Assembly (NCBI GenBank): GCA_965662735.1
Contig: CBFIIU010000012.1
Span: forward strand, 1-62,768
DNA length: 62,768 bases
Direction of reading: 5' to 3'
From: JAYODZ01 sp965662735
GTDB lineage: Bacteria > Pseudomonadota > Alphaproteobacteria > RS24
In this document: piece after piece, positions 1-7,889 of the stretch
Layout of the letters: each line of letters begins with the position of its first letter
Position numbering within the stretch: the first letter of the stretch is position 1
Made by a program: the position numbers and the translations under genes
The notes under the pieces: generated by a model
The model's database searches: none
Told to the model about the DNA's origin: nothing
The model's input: only the letters and a program-made list of their open reading frames with translations

Positions 1-2223
1 TCAATCAAACATCCTTTGGCATTATTATCGGCTAGTTCTGTTGTCGCGCTGAGCGTGTTGGCAACACCGTCGGCTCCTGCGCTTGCGCAGTCGGCATCGG
101 CGCTTGACGAAATTACCGTGATCGCGCGGAAGCGTTCAGAGTCCCTTCAAGATGTGCCGGCAGCTGTGACGGCCTTTACATCGCAAACCATTGAAGATGC
201 CGGCATTGAGCGCCCCTCAGACTTCATTAACTTGACATCGAATGTCACCATGATCGAAGTGCAAAATGCGGGTAATGCCTTTGTGGTGATGCGCGGTATT
301 TCGCAAAATCGGAACTCTGAACCCTCTGTTGCTGTGGTCATTGACGGTGTGCAGCAGGTGAACCCTGCTCAGTTCAGCCAAGAACTATTCGACATTGAGC
401 AAATTGAGGTTCTAAAAGGCCCTCAAGGCGCCCTTTATGGTCGCAACGCGATTGGCGGCGCCATTGTGGTGCAGACCAAAAAACCAACCGATGAATTCGA
501 AGGAAAGGTTAAACTGGGTTACGACAGTGGCGATGGCTACCGGACACAGGCCAGCTTGAGCGGCCCGCTTTCGGATAAAGTCAAATTCCGTGTCGCAGGC
601 TCTTTCATCGATATTGATGGCTATCTCGACAACACCTATTTGAACGAGGAAGCCGACCCAATGCGCGACACCGCGCTGCGTGGGCAATTAATGTGGGACG
701 TCTCTGACAAATTGAGCGTCGACGTGCGCGCCAGTGCATCAAAATTTGAAGGCCAAGGCTTTTACTACAACATCGTGCCCAATGTTGCCGGTTTTAACTG
801 GAACGGCCCTGGCGATGGCGATGCTAATGATACGAGCCTTCCCATCCGCGTGAACAACCGTGGCTTGAACGAACGCGAAATGATGTCACTGGCCCTGAAA
901 ATTGACTATGACACATCGGCTGGGCGCTTGACTTCCATCAGCTCATATGACGAGATTGAGGAAATTAACACGGGCGATGCGTGGAATTTCTTGCCACGCG
1001 ATATAGCTGGTATCCCAGTATTTTTCTGCGGCGGAAACCCAGACTGCGACCAAAACCAAAGCCAATTTCTTGATGTGGAGGCGTGGAGCCAAGAGCTTCG
1101 CCTGACCTCGCATGAAGATGATAAGGTCAATTGGATCATCGGTGCCTATGCAATCGGCACGGAACGCTTCATCTCGACAGGCAATATGACCGACCTTGGT
1201 AATGGCGTGTTCCCGGTTTACCGTACGCCCAGCACCAATGCGCTTAACCCGCAAGCGACTTTCCTGGCCGACTCGCAAGATAATTTTGCCTGGGCGCTGT
1301 TTGCGGATTTGACCTATCAAACCACTGAAGCGCTGGAAGTGAACGTTTCGCTGCGCTATGACCGCGATCGTCGCGAACAAACGACCGAAACGCCACAAGA
1401 TTACTTGGTGGATTCAACAGGAACAGCAATTGCTGGAGCGGCCACTGGGCAGGTGCGTTCGGAAATCTTTGACGAATTGCAGCCCAAGGTGACCCTCAGC
1501 TATGCGATGAATGATGATATCACCCTCTATGGCGGTTACAGCACGGGCTTCCGCTCGGGCGGCTTCAACCAAACCGGCGTGGGCACGCTAGCAGCTCGTC
1601 CCGGCGTTAGCGATATTTTTGAGGCGGAAGTGGCCAAAACTTATGAGCTGGGTATGAAAAGCACCTTGCTCGATGGTCAATTGGTGCTGAATGCGGCTCT
1701 GTTTACCACAGATACCGAGAACAGCTACTTCTTCTATTATGATGCAACAACCTCAACCCAGAACCTTGGTAACATTAACGAAGGTGAGTTGAACGGGTTG
1801 GAAATTGATGGCGCCTTTAACGTAACCGAGAATTTGTCGGTGAACTTTGGGTATGGCTACACCGATAGTGAAATCGTCAATTTCCCAACGGCTTCCAAAA
1901 TTGGCAACCACATGCCTGGCGTGTCGGAGTCGACAACCAATATTGGCGTGCAATACACGGCACAAATGGCTGCCGGGGCGGAGATGATGGTGCGTCTGGA
2001 TTACCAGAATATCGGTGACACCTATTGGGATACGGACGACACTAAGCGCGACCCCGTTGATCTGGTTGATGCCCGCATGAGCTATAGCTTCGGTGATAAT
2101 GCGCTGACCTTGTGGGGCCGGAACATTACGGATGAAGAGTATAATGGTGAGTATTCGCCGGGTGGTTTCGTCTATAAAGCGAAACCCGCACGGTGGGGTT
2201 TGGACTTCACACGCAAGTTCTAA
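1..2223 (+). CDS. TonB-dependent outer-membrane receptor (5' end outside window)
   Basis: Outer-membrane receptor of the TonB-dependent family, importing a siderophore, vitamin, glycan or other large ligand using energy from TonB-ExbBD. The frame is open to base 1, so the true start lies just before the window. The visible N-terminus (ALLSASSVVALSVLA..ALAQ) is the end of a signal peptide. Then come a TonB-box-like segment (DEITVIARKR), a plug domain (SLQDVPAAVTAF, VMRGI, DGVQQ, KGPQGALYGRNAIGGAI) and a 22-strand-type barrel ending in the aromatic terminus FTRKF typical of BamA-assembled proteins. The plug style resembles the large sphingomonad/Caulobacter receptor families; substrate is not evident. 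A strong terminator follows at 2239. Family is secure; ligand unknown. Confidence 0.93.
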   Translation, partial: SIKHPLALLSASSVVALSVLATPSAPALAQSASALDEITVIARKRSESLQDVPAAVTAFTSQTIEDAGIERPSDFINLTSNVTMIEVQNAGNAFVVMRGISQNRNSEPSVAVVIDGVQQVNPAQFSQELFDIEQIEVLKGPQGALYGRNAIGGAIVVQTKKPTDEFEGKVKLGYDSGDGYRTQASLSGPLSDKVKFRVAGSFIDIDGYLDNTYLNEEADPMRDTALRGQLMWDVSDKLSVDVRASASKFEGQGFYYNIVPNVAGFNWNGPGDGDANDTSLPIRVNNRGLNEREMMSLALKIDYDTSAGRLTSISSYDEIEEINTGDAWNFLPRDIAGIPVFFCGGNPDCDQNQSQFLDVEAWSQELRLTSHEDDKVNWIIGAYAIGTERFISTGNMTDLGNGVFPVYRTPSTNALNPQATFLADSQDNFAWALFADLTYQTTEALEVNVSLRYDRDRREQTTETPQDYLVDSTGTAIAGAATGQVRSEIFDELQPKVTLSYAMNDDITLYGGYSTGFRSGGFNQTGVGTLAARPGVSDIFEAEVAKTYELGMKSTLLDGQLVLNAALFTTDTENSYFFYYDATTSTQNLGNINEGELNGLEIDGAFNVTENLSVNFGYGYTDSEIVNFPTASKIGNHMPGVSESTTNIGVQYTAQMAAGAEMMVRLDYQNIGDTYWDTDDTKRDPVDLVDARMSYSFGDNALTLWGRNITDEEYNGEYSPGGFVYKAKPARWGLDFTRKF

Positions 2224-2238
2224 TTTGATAATCATCGG

Positions 2239-2270
2239 CACAGCCCCCTCATGGGGGCTGTGTTTTTTTT
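2239..2270 (+). terminator. Rho-independent terminator after TonB receptor
   Basis: A perfect 10-bp stem (CACAGCCCCC, 2239-2248, with GGGGGCTGTG, 2253-2262) closes a TCAT loop and is followed by eight T. It begins 16 bp after the receptor stop codon. An ATG inside the loop (2251) is in frame with wrbA, but its presence within the hairpin argues against using it as a start. Confidence 0.9.
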
Positions 2271-2280
2271 GAGAGGTAAT

Positions 2281-2880
2281 ATGACGAAGGTTCTGGTTCT
2301 TTATTATTCCAGCTACGGCCACACTGAGATTATGGCCAATGCAATTGCCGATGGCGCGCGCGAGGCCGGCGCCGAGGTGACGATGAAACGTGTGCCCGAA
2401 TTGGTGCCGGCAGATGTCGCGCAGGCCTCTGGCTTTAAGGCCGAGCAGGCGGCTGATATCGCATCGCCTGATGAGCTTGCCTATTATGATGCCATCATAT
2501 TTGGAACGCCCACGCGCTTTGGCAATATGGCCGCGCAGATGCGCAATTTTCTCGACCAAACAGGCGGGCTTTGGGCCAATGGTGCCCTGGTGGGTAAAGT
2601 GGGCAGTGTGTTTGCGACCACGGCTAGCCAGCACGGCGGTCAAGAGACGACGATTACCTCGTTCCACACGACACTCTTCCATCACGGAATGGTGGTCGTC
2701 GGCTTGCCCTATAGCTTTGAGGGCAATACGCGCATGGACGAAATATCAGGGGGGACGCCCTATGGGGCGACCACCATGGCGGGCGGCGACGGTTCGCGGA
2801 TGCCAAGCGACAATGAATTAGCGGGTGCCCGTTTCCAAGGCGCTCACGTTGCGAAAATCGCGTTCAAATTATCTGCCTAG
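2281..2880 (+). CDS. wrbA: NAD(P)H:quinone oxidoreductase, WrbA type
   Basis: Cytoplasmic flavodoxin-like FMN protein that reduces quinones by two electrons using NAD(P)H, preventing semiquinone radicals. The 199-aa product has the usual WrbA length. The N-terminal FMN phosphate loop is visible (LVLYYSSYGHTEIMA), as are the FGTPTRFGNMAAQM segment, SVFATTASQHGGQE and the C-terminal GTPYGATTMAG motif, all hallmarks of WrbA. The start is placed at ATG 2281, preceded by GAGAGG, rather than the in-frame ATG at 2251 that sits inside the upstream terminator hairpin. It is a single-gene unit between two terminators. Confidence 0.95.
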   Translation: MTKVLVLYYSSYGHTEIMANAIADGAREAGAEVTMKRVPELVPADVAQASGFKAEQAADIASPDELAYYDAIIFGTPTRFGNMAAQMRNFLDQTGGLWANGALVGKVGSVFATTASQHGGQETTITSFHTTLFHHGMVVVGLPYSFEGNTRMDEISGGTPYGATTMAGGDGSRMPSDNELAGARFQGAHVAKIAFKLSA

Positions 2881-2904
2881 TCAGATCATTTCTGAAATTA
2901 GATG

Positions 2905-2940
2905 ACACGGCAGATCTGGATTGATCTGCCGTGTTTCTTT
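2905..2940 (+). terminator. Rho-independent terminator after wrbA
   Basis: Perfect 12-bp inverted repeat: ACACGGCAGATC at 2905-2916 and GATCTGCCGTGT at 2923-2934, loop TGGATT, followed by TTCTTT. It lies 24 bp after the wrbA stop. Confidence 0.85.
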
Positions 2941-3028
2941 ATTGTGGTGCGTAAGGATCAACGTCCACTCTGTGTTATATAATCTGCACTAACCTTCGCT
3001 TCTGGATTAGAGAAATCGACGACGCGCC

Positions 3029-4321
3029 ATGTCAGAGAACCACTACATTATCGTCGGCGGCGGGCTTGCCGGGGCCAGCAGTTTTTATGAATTGGTCTCG
3101 CGTGGCCAGGCTTGTACATTGGTCGACGCGCATCCTGGCCCAGGGCTCGGGACAAGCTTTGCCAATGGGGCGGTGCTCCACCCGAGCCACCCCGACCCAT
3201 GGAACAGTCCAGGCATTTTTAAACATTTGCTAGGGTCCTTGTTTAATCCGATGGCTCCAATCCGGCTCCATTGGTCGCAAATTCCTCATTTAACCGGCTG
3301 GGGGTTAAATTTCATTCGCCATTCGGTGGCACATGACCATCGGGCCATTACCGACGCGAATTTCAAACTAGCTCATTACTCGACGCAAGCCACTTTGGGC
3401 CTCTATCGGGATGCGGGGCTCGAGTTCAACGTCGCAACCCCTGGCACACTTAAATTGCTGTACACGCCGCAGCAATATGATGAAGCCTGCGCCATGGCTG
3501 ATCGGCTCGCCCGTTTCGGATTGCGCTACACGGCCCTCACCAAGGATGCGTTGATTGAGCGCGAGCCGGCTTTGGCGCAGATGCACCAAGCCCCCGTGGG
3601 GGCCCTTTATTTCCCCGACGATATAATCGGGGACGCGCATTTATTTTGCGAGGCCGTTGCGCGGGCGGCGCAAGCCAAGGGTGGTGTTGTGCGCTATGGC
3701 ACACACGTTCAAAAGCTTCGTGTTTCAAAGGGGCGCGTTATTGGGGCAAGCGTGTCGACCAATGGATCGGATCTCGAAGACCTCACGGGCTCAGTCATTT
3801 TGTGTGCCGGAACGGCTGCGCCGAGCTTAGCGAAATCCGTCGGCGTTCAACTGCCCATTCGGCCGGCCAAAGGGTATTCGATTACGGTGCCGGCGCCCCA
3901 GGGTGCGCCGCGTCACCCCGTGATTGATCCGCAGCTTCACATTGCCGTCACCCCCCTGCACGATAAGGTGCGGGTTTTGGGCATGGCCCAATTTGCTGGG
4001 ATGGACCGCCACATTGAGCCCAAGCGATTGACACTCTTGCAAAATGTCTTTGCTAAAATTTTCCCCCATTTGGCTCGGGAAACAGATTGGGCGTCGGCCG
4101 AAAATTGGACGGGGCTTCGCCCGATGTCGAGCGATGGTCGACCTTTTATCGGCGCAACTGGGGCGGAGGGCTTATGGGTGAATGCCGGCCATGGGCATTT
4201 GGGATGGACCATGGCGATGGGCTCCGCGAAGCTTTTGGCTGATCAAATGATGGGGCAGCCGACCGAGATTGATCCGGCGCCCTTCTCGCTATCCTCGCAT
4301 CGGCAAGATATTTTACGATAA
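3029..4321 (+). CDS. FAD-dependent D-amino-acid dehydrogenase-like oxidoreductase (DadA family)
   Basis: Probable flavoprotein of the DAO/DadA family, which oxidises D-amino acids (or related secondary amines) to keto acids, passing electrons to the respiratory chain. The 430-aa protein begins with a dinucleotide-binding GGGLAG at residues 10-15. It carries the family features SFANGAVLHPSHPDPWNSPG after the FAD site, the PAKGYSITVP segment, and the C-terminal WTGLRPMSSDGRPFIGA followed by NAGHGHLGWTMAMGSAKLLA, which closes over the flavin. Length matches DadA (about 415-435 aa). It stands alone, with no alanine racemase beside it, so the natural substrate could be an amine other than D-alanine. 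The family call is strong, the substrate inferred. Confidence 0.85.
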   Translation: MSENHYIIVGGGLAGASSFYELVSRGQACTLVDAHPGPGLGTSFANGAVLHPSHPDPWNSPGIFKHLLGSLFNPMAPIRLHWSQIPHLTGWGLNFIRHSVAHDHRAITDANFKLAHYSTQATLGLYRDAGLEFNVATPGTLKLLYTPQQYDEACAMADRLARFGLRYTALTKDALIEREPALAQMHQAPVGALYFPDDIIGDAHLFCEAVARAAQAKGGVVRYGTHVQKLRVSKGRVIGASVSTNGSDLEDLTGSVILCAGTAAPSLAKSVGVQLPIRPAKGYSITVPAPQGAPRHPVIDPQLHIAVTPLHDKVRVLGMAQFAGMDRHIEPKRLTLLQNVFAKIFPHLARETDWASAENWTGLRPMSSDGRPFIGATGAEGLWVNAGHGHLGWTMAMGSAKLLADQMMGQPTEIDPAPFSLSSHRQDILR

Positions 4322-4590
4322 GGCCTGGCGCGGGCCGTTGCGGATGCCCAGCGGCGCATCGTTCCAATAATTTCGGTTCGAAATTTGGCTGCAATATTAC
4401 GACGCTGCTCTCATATACGGGTGTGATAAAAGCCTTTCATGAACGGGTGTCGTAAAATTGTAGTCCTTCTCGATGTCTTGAATTGATTTCCCATATTGAT
4501 ATTCAGAAATATTGACGGTTCTCGTGAGGGCGGCTTATCTCGATCATGCGTCGCCGGTTTTTGGGTGGCATTTTCCTCCCGCGTCTTAAT

Positions 4591-4654
4591 TCAGCTCGTA
4601 GTTAATTCAGCTCGCACCTTATCCGGCTCGCACTTTATCCAGCTCGTAGTTTTT
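4591..4654. repeat. Four-copy 16-bp tandem repeat in intergenic region
   Basis: Four adjacent imperfect 16-bp units at 4591, 4607, 4623 and 4639 share the core CAGCTCG (one copy CGGCTCG), followed by TAGTT or CACYTT. They sit just upstream of the secreted hydrolase-like gene, in a 360-bp region (4322-4683) where I see no other gene or clear terminator. Function is unknown; it could be a slippage product or a regulatory array. Confidence 0.75.
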
Positions 4655-4683
4655 TGAACGGGACAGATACGAGCAAAAATAAA

Positions 4684-5625
4684 ATGTACCCAACCGACAT
4701 CAGATCTTTCTCTCCCCTCGTCATTTTTCCCCGTCCGATTATTCGCCTGGTGATCCGTCTTTTCGTCTTGGCGCCGATAATGGGCGGACTGTCTCCGCAT
4801 GCCCAAGCCGTTGTGGCGGCGCGCGTGAACACAGCGTCAGACCCGATGGTCGCCGCAATCCCCGACAATATCCGAAATTTTGTGCGGCCGATCGGCAATC
4901 CCCATAGTTCGATCGTGGTGATCAATGCGCAAGGCGGGCCTTTTTTGAGCATGGAGGACGAGACCATGCAGATGTTATTCGGCAAAATACTTGACCGCGC
5001 GCTCGTCGTGAATGTCGAGCAGGTGCAGACACTCTATCCCGAATTATTCACCGCCGCCCCGATTTCCTTCGAGCAAGCCAAAGCCTATGAAAGTTTGTCG
5101 ACGGCCATTTTGTCCCGCGTCGTCGATGCGTTTCGGGCACAGCCAGGCAAGAAAATCTATTTGGTTGGCATGTCTGTGGGGGCCTTTTTGCAGACAAACC
5201 TCCTCGCCAACTATAACCCGCCCGTTGATGGCTACCTCTTAGTCGTTGGTCGGCTTGCCATGGAGGAGCCTTTTTGGAGCGAATTCGCGCAAGGCAATAA
5301 TTTTCAGTTCTTAGACGGCATCAAAATTGCGCCCATCATTGATGAGATGACCACGGATGATCTATCGGACCGCAACATGAACCGGTTGGCCGCAGGTCTT
5401 GGCTATAAACGCTATATGGATCTACTGGCAGAGATCGATTTCCCGCCCATGATTTATGTCTATGGGCATCTCGATGAACGGGTCGGGCGCCTGACCCAGC
5501 CCGAAATTGATTTTCTGACATCTAAGAAGGTGACGCTGTTTGAGGAACCCGGCAACCATATGGAGACGATGCGTGCCGTGGCGGGTCGAATGGACGCGCT
5601 TCTGTCCCTGCTCGAAGAAAAATAG
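4684..5625 (+). CDS. Secreted alpha/beta-hydrolase-fold protein of unknown substrate
   Basis: I do not recognise the exact family. From ATG 4684 the product is 313 aa. It starts with a basic, hydrophobic signal-like stretch (RLVIRLFVLAPIMGGL) ending at AQA, so export to the periplasm is likely. The mature part has alpha/beta-hydrolase features: a nucleophile elbow GMSVGAF (Ser about 164), a possible acid in YGHLDERVG (Asp about 264) and a late histidine in GNHMET (His about 292), in the right order and spacing for a catalytic triad. The frame extends upstream to a TTG at 4654 inside the tandem repeat, which I reject as a start. It converges on yqaA with 22 bp between. Substrate cannot be inferred from context. 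Confidence 0.7.
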   Translation: MYPTDIRSFSPLVIFPRPIIRLVIRLFVLAPIMGGLSPHAQAVVAARVNTASDPMVAAIPDNIRNFVRPIGNPHSSIVVINAQGGPFLSMEDETMQMLFGKILDRALVVNVEQVQTLYPELFTAAPISFEQAKAYESLSTAILSRVVDAFRAQPGKKIYLVGMSVGAFLQTNLLANYNPPVDGYLLVVGRLAMEEPFWSEFAQGNNFQFLDGIKIAPIIDEMTTDDLSDRNMNRLAAGLGYKRYMDLLAEIDFPPMIYVYGHLDERVGRLTQPEIDFLTSKKVTLFEEPGNHMETMRAVAGRMDALLSLLEEK

Positions 5626-5647
5626 GGAGGCTCATGCGATAGCGGAG

Positions 5648-6082
5648 CTATGCGAGACTAGAGACGAGACTAGAGACGAGACCGGCGACGATGAGATAGC
5701 GGCCGCCTTTGGCCAGCGTGACCAATAGAACAAAAGACCAAAGCGGTTCACGCAATAGGCCGGCAACCAGCGTGATCGGGTCGCCAATAAAAGGCACCCA
5801 GCTGAGCAGCAAGGAGTAACGCCCATATTTTTGGTAATAGCGTTCCGCCCGGGGGAGCGCCCCCGCATCAATGGGAAACCATTGCCTGTCTTTAAAATGC
5901 ATGAAAAATCGGCCGAGGGCCCAATTGGTGATGGCCCCCAAAACATTGCCTGCCGTTGCCACGACAATCAGAGACATAGTGGCCTCGGGGAAAGCCGTGA
6001 TCTGGTAAATGAGAACAGCTTCAGATTGCGCCGGCAGCAGGGTGGCGGCAAGAAACGCGCTCACAAATAAAGATAGATACAC
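5648..6082 (-). CDS. yqaA: YqaA-family (VTT/DedA-like) inner-membrane protein
   Basis: Small integral membrane protein of the YqaA branch of the VTT (SNARE-associated) superfamily, related to DedA proteins; members are linked to lipid or membrane homeostasis without a settled activity. The 144-aa length fits E. coli YqaA. Visible features are LPAQSEAVLIY, then the glycine-containing TAGNVLGAITNWALGRF segment, the re-entrant-like LSWVPFIGDPITLVAGLLR and a last transmembrane helix. Start is GTG 6082 with a GGAG ribosome site eight bases upstream. The C-terminus ends VSSLVSSLA because of a short DNA repeat at 5654-5682. It lies immediately left of the accessory block bounded by tRNA-Arg fragments. 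Confidence 0.85.
   Translation of the reverse strand: MYLSLFVSAFLAATLLPAQSEAVLIYQITAFPEATMSLIVVATAGNVLGAITNWALGRFFMHFKDRQWFPIDAGALPRAERYYQKYGRYSLLLSWVPFIGDPITLVAGLLREPLWSFVLLVTLAKGGRYLIVAGLVSSLVSSLA
5654..5682. repeat. 12-bp tandem repeat at the 3' end of yqaA
   Basis: The unit GAGACTAGAGAC occurs twice (5654-5665, 5666-5677) followed by a partial GAGAC. It encodes the repeated VSSL at the end of YqaA, so the repeat has lengthened the protein tail without changing frame. Confidence 0.8.
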
Positions 6083-6142
6083 GCGATCTCCTCAATATCT
6101 CGTTTCGGCTCTATGGAGATATATTGATCCTGGATTCGGGTG

Positions 6143-6190
6143 TGGCGCACCCGAGAGGATTCGAACCTCTGACCTCTGCCTTCGGAGGGC
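6143..6190 (-). repeat. Partial tRNA-Arg 3' end, outer attachment-site copy
   Basis: This 48-bp stretch matches the 3' part of the intact tRNA-Arg at 9594-9670 (CCA end, acceptor strand, T arm, variable loop and anticodon arm to the first bases of the anticodon stem) with one difference in the T loop. It is identical over all 48 bp to the copy at 7709-7756. It has no 5' half and cannot be a tRNA. Its left flank does not resemble the flanks of the other two copies, as expected for the original chromosomal side. Its right flank (GATTACCAATATGTAAC) resembles that of the 7709 copy. I interpret it as the outermost att site of tandemly inserted cassettes. Confidence 0.85.
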
Positions 6191-6266
6191 GATTACCAAT
6201 ATGTAACTTATTGAAATAACGAAAGTAATATACCAACAAATAAAAAAGTAAAGAATTAGTAGTCAT

Positions 6267-6437
6267 TTACTTTTTCTTCTCTCGCTCCTTTTCCTCTCGA
6301 ATGAGTTGAGCAATCTCACTTCTAAGCGACTTTACGCTACCACGATAGGGCTTTGGCACATCGTCCCCCAGCAATTTATCGAGCCATTACATAAGGGGGG
6401 GGACTTGAGCCACTTCTTTTTGCGTCTTCATACGCAT
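6267..6437 (-). pseudogene. Possible broken small ORF (55 residues, internal stop)
   Basis: Read on the minus strand from ATG 6437, the frame gives MRMKTQKEVAQVPPLM, a TAA stop, then WLDKLLGDDVPKPYRGS and a charged helix-like tail ending in EREKKK before a TAA at 6267. The part after the stop looks protein-like in composition. An eight-base G run at about 6395-6402 lies just before the stop, so a sequencing or slippage error is possible. No family recognised. It could be the tail of a lost element gene or two chance short frames. Confidence 0.3.
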
Positions 6438-6486
6438 AATGTGTTCCAACGACGAAGGCCGGCATCTATTGCATTAGTTAGAAATA

Positions 6487-7521
6487 TTAAAACTTGCGGT
6501 TGTTTAACTTTTCTTCCTTCTCTGCATTTTTCTTTGCCTCTGCTTCTGCTGCTTTCTTGTTTTTGAAATCAAAGTAGTCACTTTTTAAGAATTGATATTT
6601 TGCAACATCATCCCACTCTGCGCATTCGTATGAAGAATTGTTATAAAAATACTCCATTGACCCCTTGACATCTGGCTTATACGTCACGTTTTTACTCTTA
6701 TAACTTAGCCGCAAATCACCAGTATCTCGTTTTAATTTCATAGACCAGTCACGGTAGCTGCTTGGCCCCCAACCAATACTGTAACCAATATTAAGCTTAT
6801 AGTCTGGGTAGGAATACTCAAGATCAGTAACAGTAACCTTAGTACCAAAAACATTTTGAAGATCACTGCGTGCAAATTCCTGTCCCTTACGCACCCACAA
6901 GAAATCAGCCCTGGTTTTCTTAGCATAGGAATGCGCCACCACATAGTAACCATCTTTATTAGAACACTTCAGTAGCAATTTCGGCTGATCGGTTTGAACC
7001 ATATAGGAGTTTCGCATATTTTCCGGCCAGTCCTTGGTGTCAGTGCTGCGAAAAGCGTTGAGTAAAACATCATTACCTAATTTTTTAGTCAGCACGGCCC
7101 ATTCTTCACTTGATAGCCCTGATGATTTTTCTGCTTTCATCAACTCCGCAACTTCCAATTTATCTGTATGCGACTTAAACGACTCAAAATCATCAAAGCC
7201 CTCCTTTTGGGCCTCACGCATTGACTCAACATCTTTGAACCCCTTCTCTTTCGCTTGAGCTAGGAGCCTTTCCATATCAGATGAGTATTCTTCCATCGTT
7301 TCATAGCCAAGCTCTTGTATTTTCTTCATTTCAGCTACTGAGCGGAATCCATTTTCTTTTGCTAGTTCTTTGTCGGTTTTTGACTCTGGCATCAAAGACA
7401 AGATGATTAAAAGCAAGACAAACACGATCCAAATTTTTACACCTCGTGACTGCTTCATATAGAAGGCCCACGCCAAACCAGCGGCCTCACGACCTTTGCC
7501 CATCACATCTTTGCTGTTCAT
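6487..7521 (-). CDS. Membrane-anchored orphan with internal 36-residue repeats
   Basis: Family not recognised. The 344-aa protein has an N-terminal cytoplasmic stub, one transmembrane helix (about residues 29-44, WIVFVLLLIILSLM), then a highly charged helical part. There a 36-residue unit appears twice: GF/GY motifs sit at 58, 72, 94 and 108 (GFRSVAEMKK, GYETMEEYSS, GFKDVESMRE, GFDDFESFKS). Residues 150-320 are richer in beta-like and aromatic sequence with two cysteines (CSNKDGYYVV, YECAEW). The last 25 residues are an Ala/Lys/Glu coiled-coil tail. It is the only sizeable gene of the left tRNA-bounded cassette and is AT-rich compared with the chromosome around it, which suggests transfer. 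A phage-defence or envelope role is possible but nothing in the sequence proves it. Confidence 0.65.
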   Translation of the reverse strand: MNSKDVMGKGREAAGLAWAFYMKQSRGVKIWIVFVLLLIILSLMPESKTDKELAKENGFRSVAEMKKIQELGYETMEEYSSDMERLLAQAKEKGFKDVESMREAQKEGFDDFESFKSHTDKLEVAELMKAEKSSGLSSEEWAVLTKKLGNDVLLNAFRSTDTKDWPENMRNSYMVQTDQPKLLLKCSNKDGYYVVAHSYAKKTRADFLWVRKGQEFARSDLQNVFGTKVTVTDLEYSYPDYKLNIGYSIGWGPSSYRDWSMKLKRDTGDLRLSYKSKNVTYKPDVKGSMEYFYNNSSYECAEWDDVAKYQFLKSDYFDFKNKKAAEAEAKKNAEKEEKLNNRKF

Positions 7522-7708
7522 CTAGTCTCTCCATTTCTGCTAGATTTATTGCTTATAATCGTAGCTCTCTCATTTTGATAATAGACCACAATGATATGGG
7601 CCTGCAAGTTGCGCCTTTCCTGCAGTTGGAACTTACCACTAAGTTTTCTGACAGTGTCACGACGAAGGAAGTCAATGCGCTGGAAACCGCCTAAGTCATT
7701 GAAATGAT

Positions 7709-7756
7709 TGGCGCACCCGAGAGGATTCGAACCTCTGACCTCTGCCTTCGGAGGGC
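7709..7756 (-). repeat. Partial tRNA-Arg 3' end, internal attachment-site copy
   Basis: Second partial copy of the tRNA-Arg 3' end, identical over 48 bp to 6143-6190 and one base different from 9594-9641. The left flank at 7690-7708 (CCTAAGTCATTGAAATGAT) matches the left flank of the intact tRNA at 9574-9593 apart from one base. The right flank (GCGATCATGTAACCTA) resembles that of the 6143 copy. These shared flanks are what an integrating element with fixed ends would leave. Between 7522 and 7689 I see only the upstream region of the orphan gene and a 33-codon open frame (7596-7694, plus strand) of no recognisable family. Confidence 0.85.
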
Positions 7757-7844
7757 TGAGGGCGATCATGTAACCTATAGTGACAGGTCTTTACAGCGGT
7801 CTTTTAAAAAAAGTTGACGAAAAGTAGACCTAAATTACTTCGAC

Positions 7845-7889
7845 TTGACTTAAAGCGGAGACACGGGCAATATACCCCCCATGGGTATA
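7845..7889 (+). promoter_or_regulatory. Promoter and CsoR-type operator overlapping the start of the metal operon
   Basis: A perfect inverted repeat, TATACCC (7871-7877) and GGGTATA (7883-7889) around the spacer CCCAT, fits the pattern of operators bound by CsoR-type copper repressors: a C/G tract flanked by TA-rich arms. A plausible promoter overlaps it: TTGACT at 7845-7850 and CAATAT at 7868-7873, 17 bp apart. That spacing would place transcription start at about 7880, on or next to the ATG at 7881, and no ribosome site is visible, so the mRNA may be leaderless. A CsoR-family gene is the fourth gene of the operon, so autoregulation is likely. Confidence 0.7.

Noticed and set aside
2251..2280. 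Upstream ATG extending wrbA by ten residues
   Set aside because: It lies in the loop of a strong terminator hairpin; ATG 2281 has a ribosome site and the family N-terminus.
6009..6206. Plus-strand frame ending GAPERIRTSDLCLRR
   Set aside because: This peptide is the well-known false translation across the antisense of a tRNA 3' end; it overlaps the partial tRNA-Arg copy.
7518..7769. Minus-strand frame containing EVRGSNPLGCANH
   Set aside because: Also a tRNA-derived artefact peptide; it reads through the 48-bp tRNA-Arg repeat.
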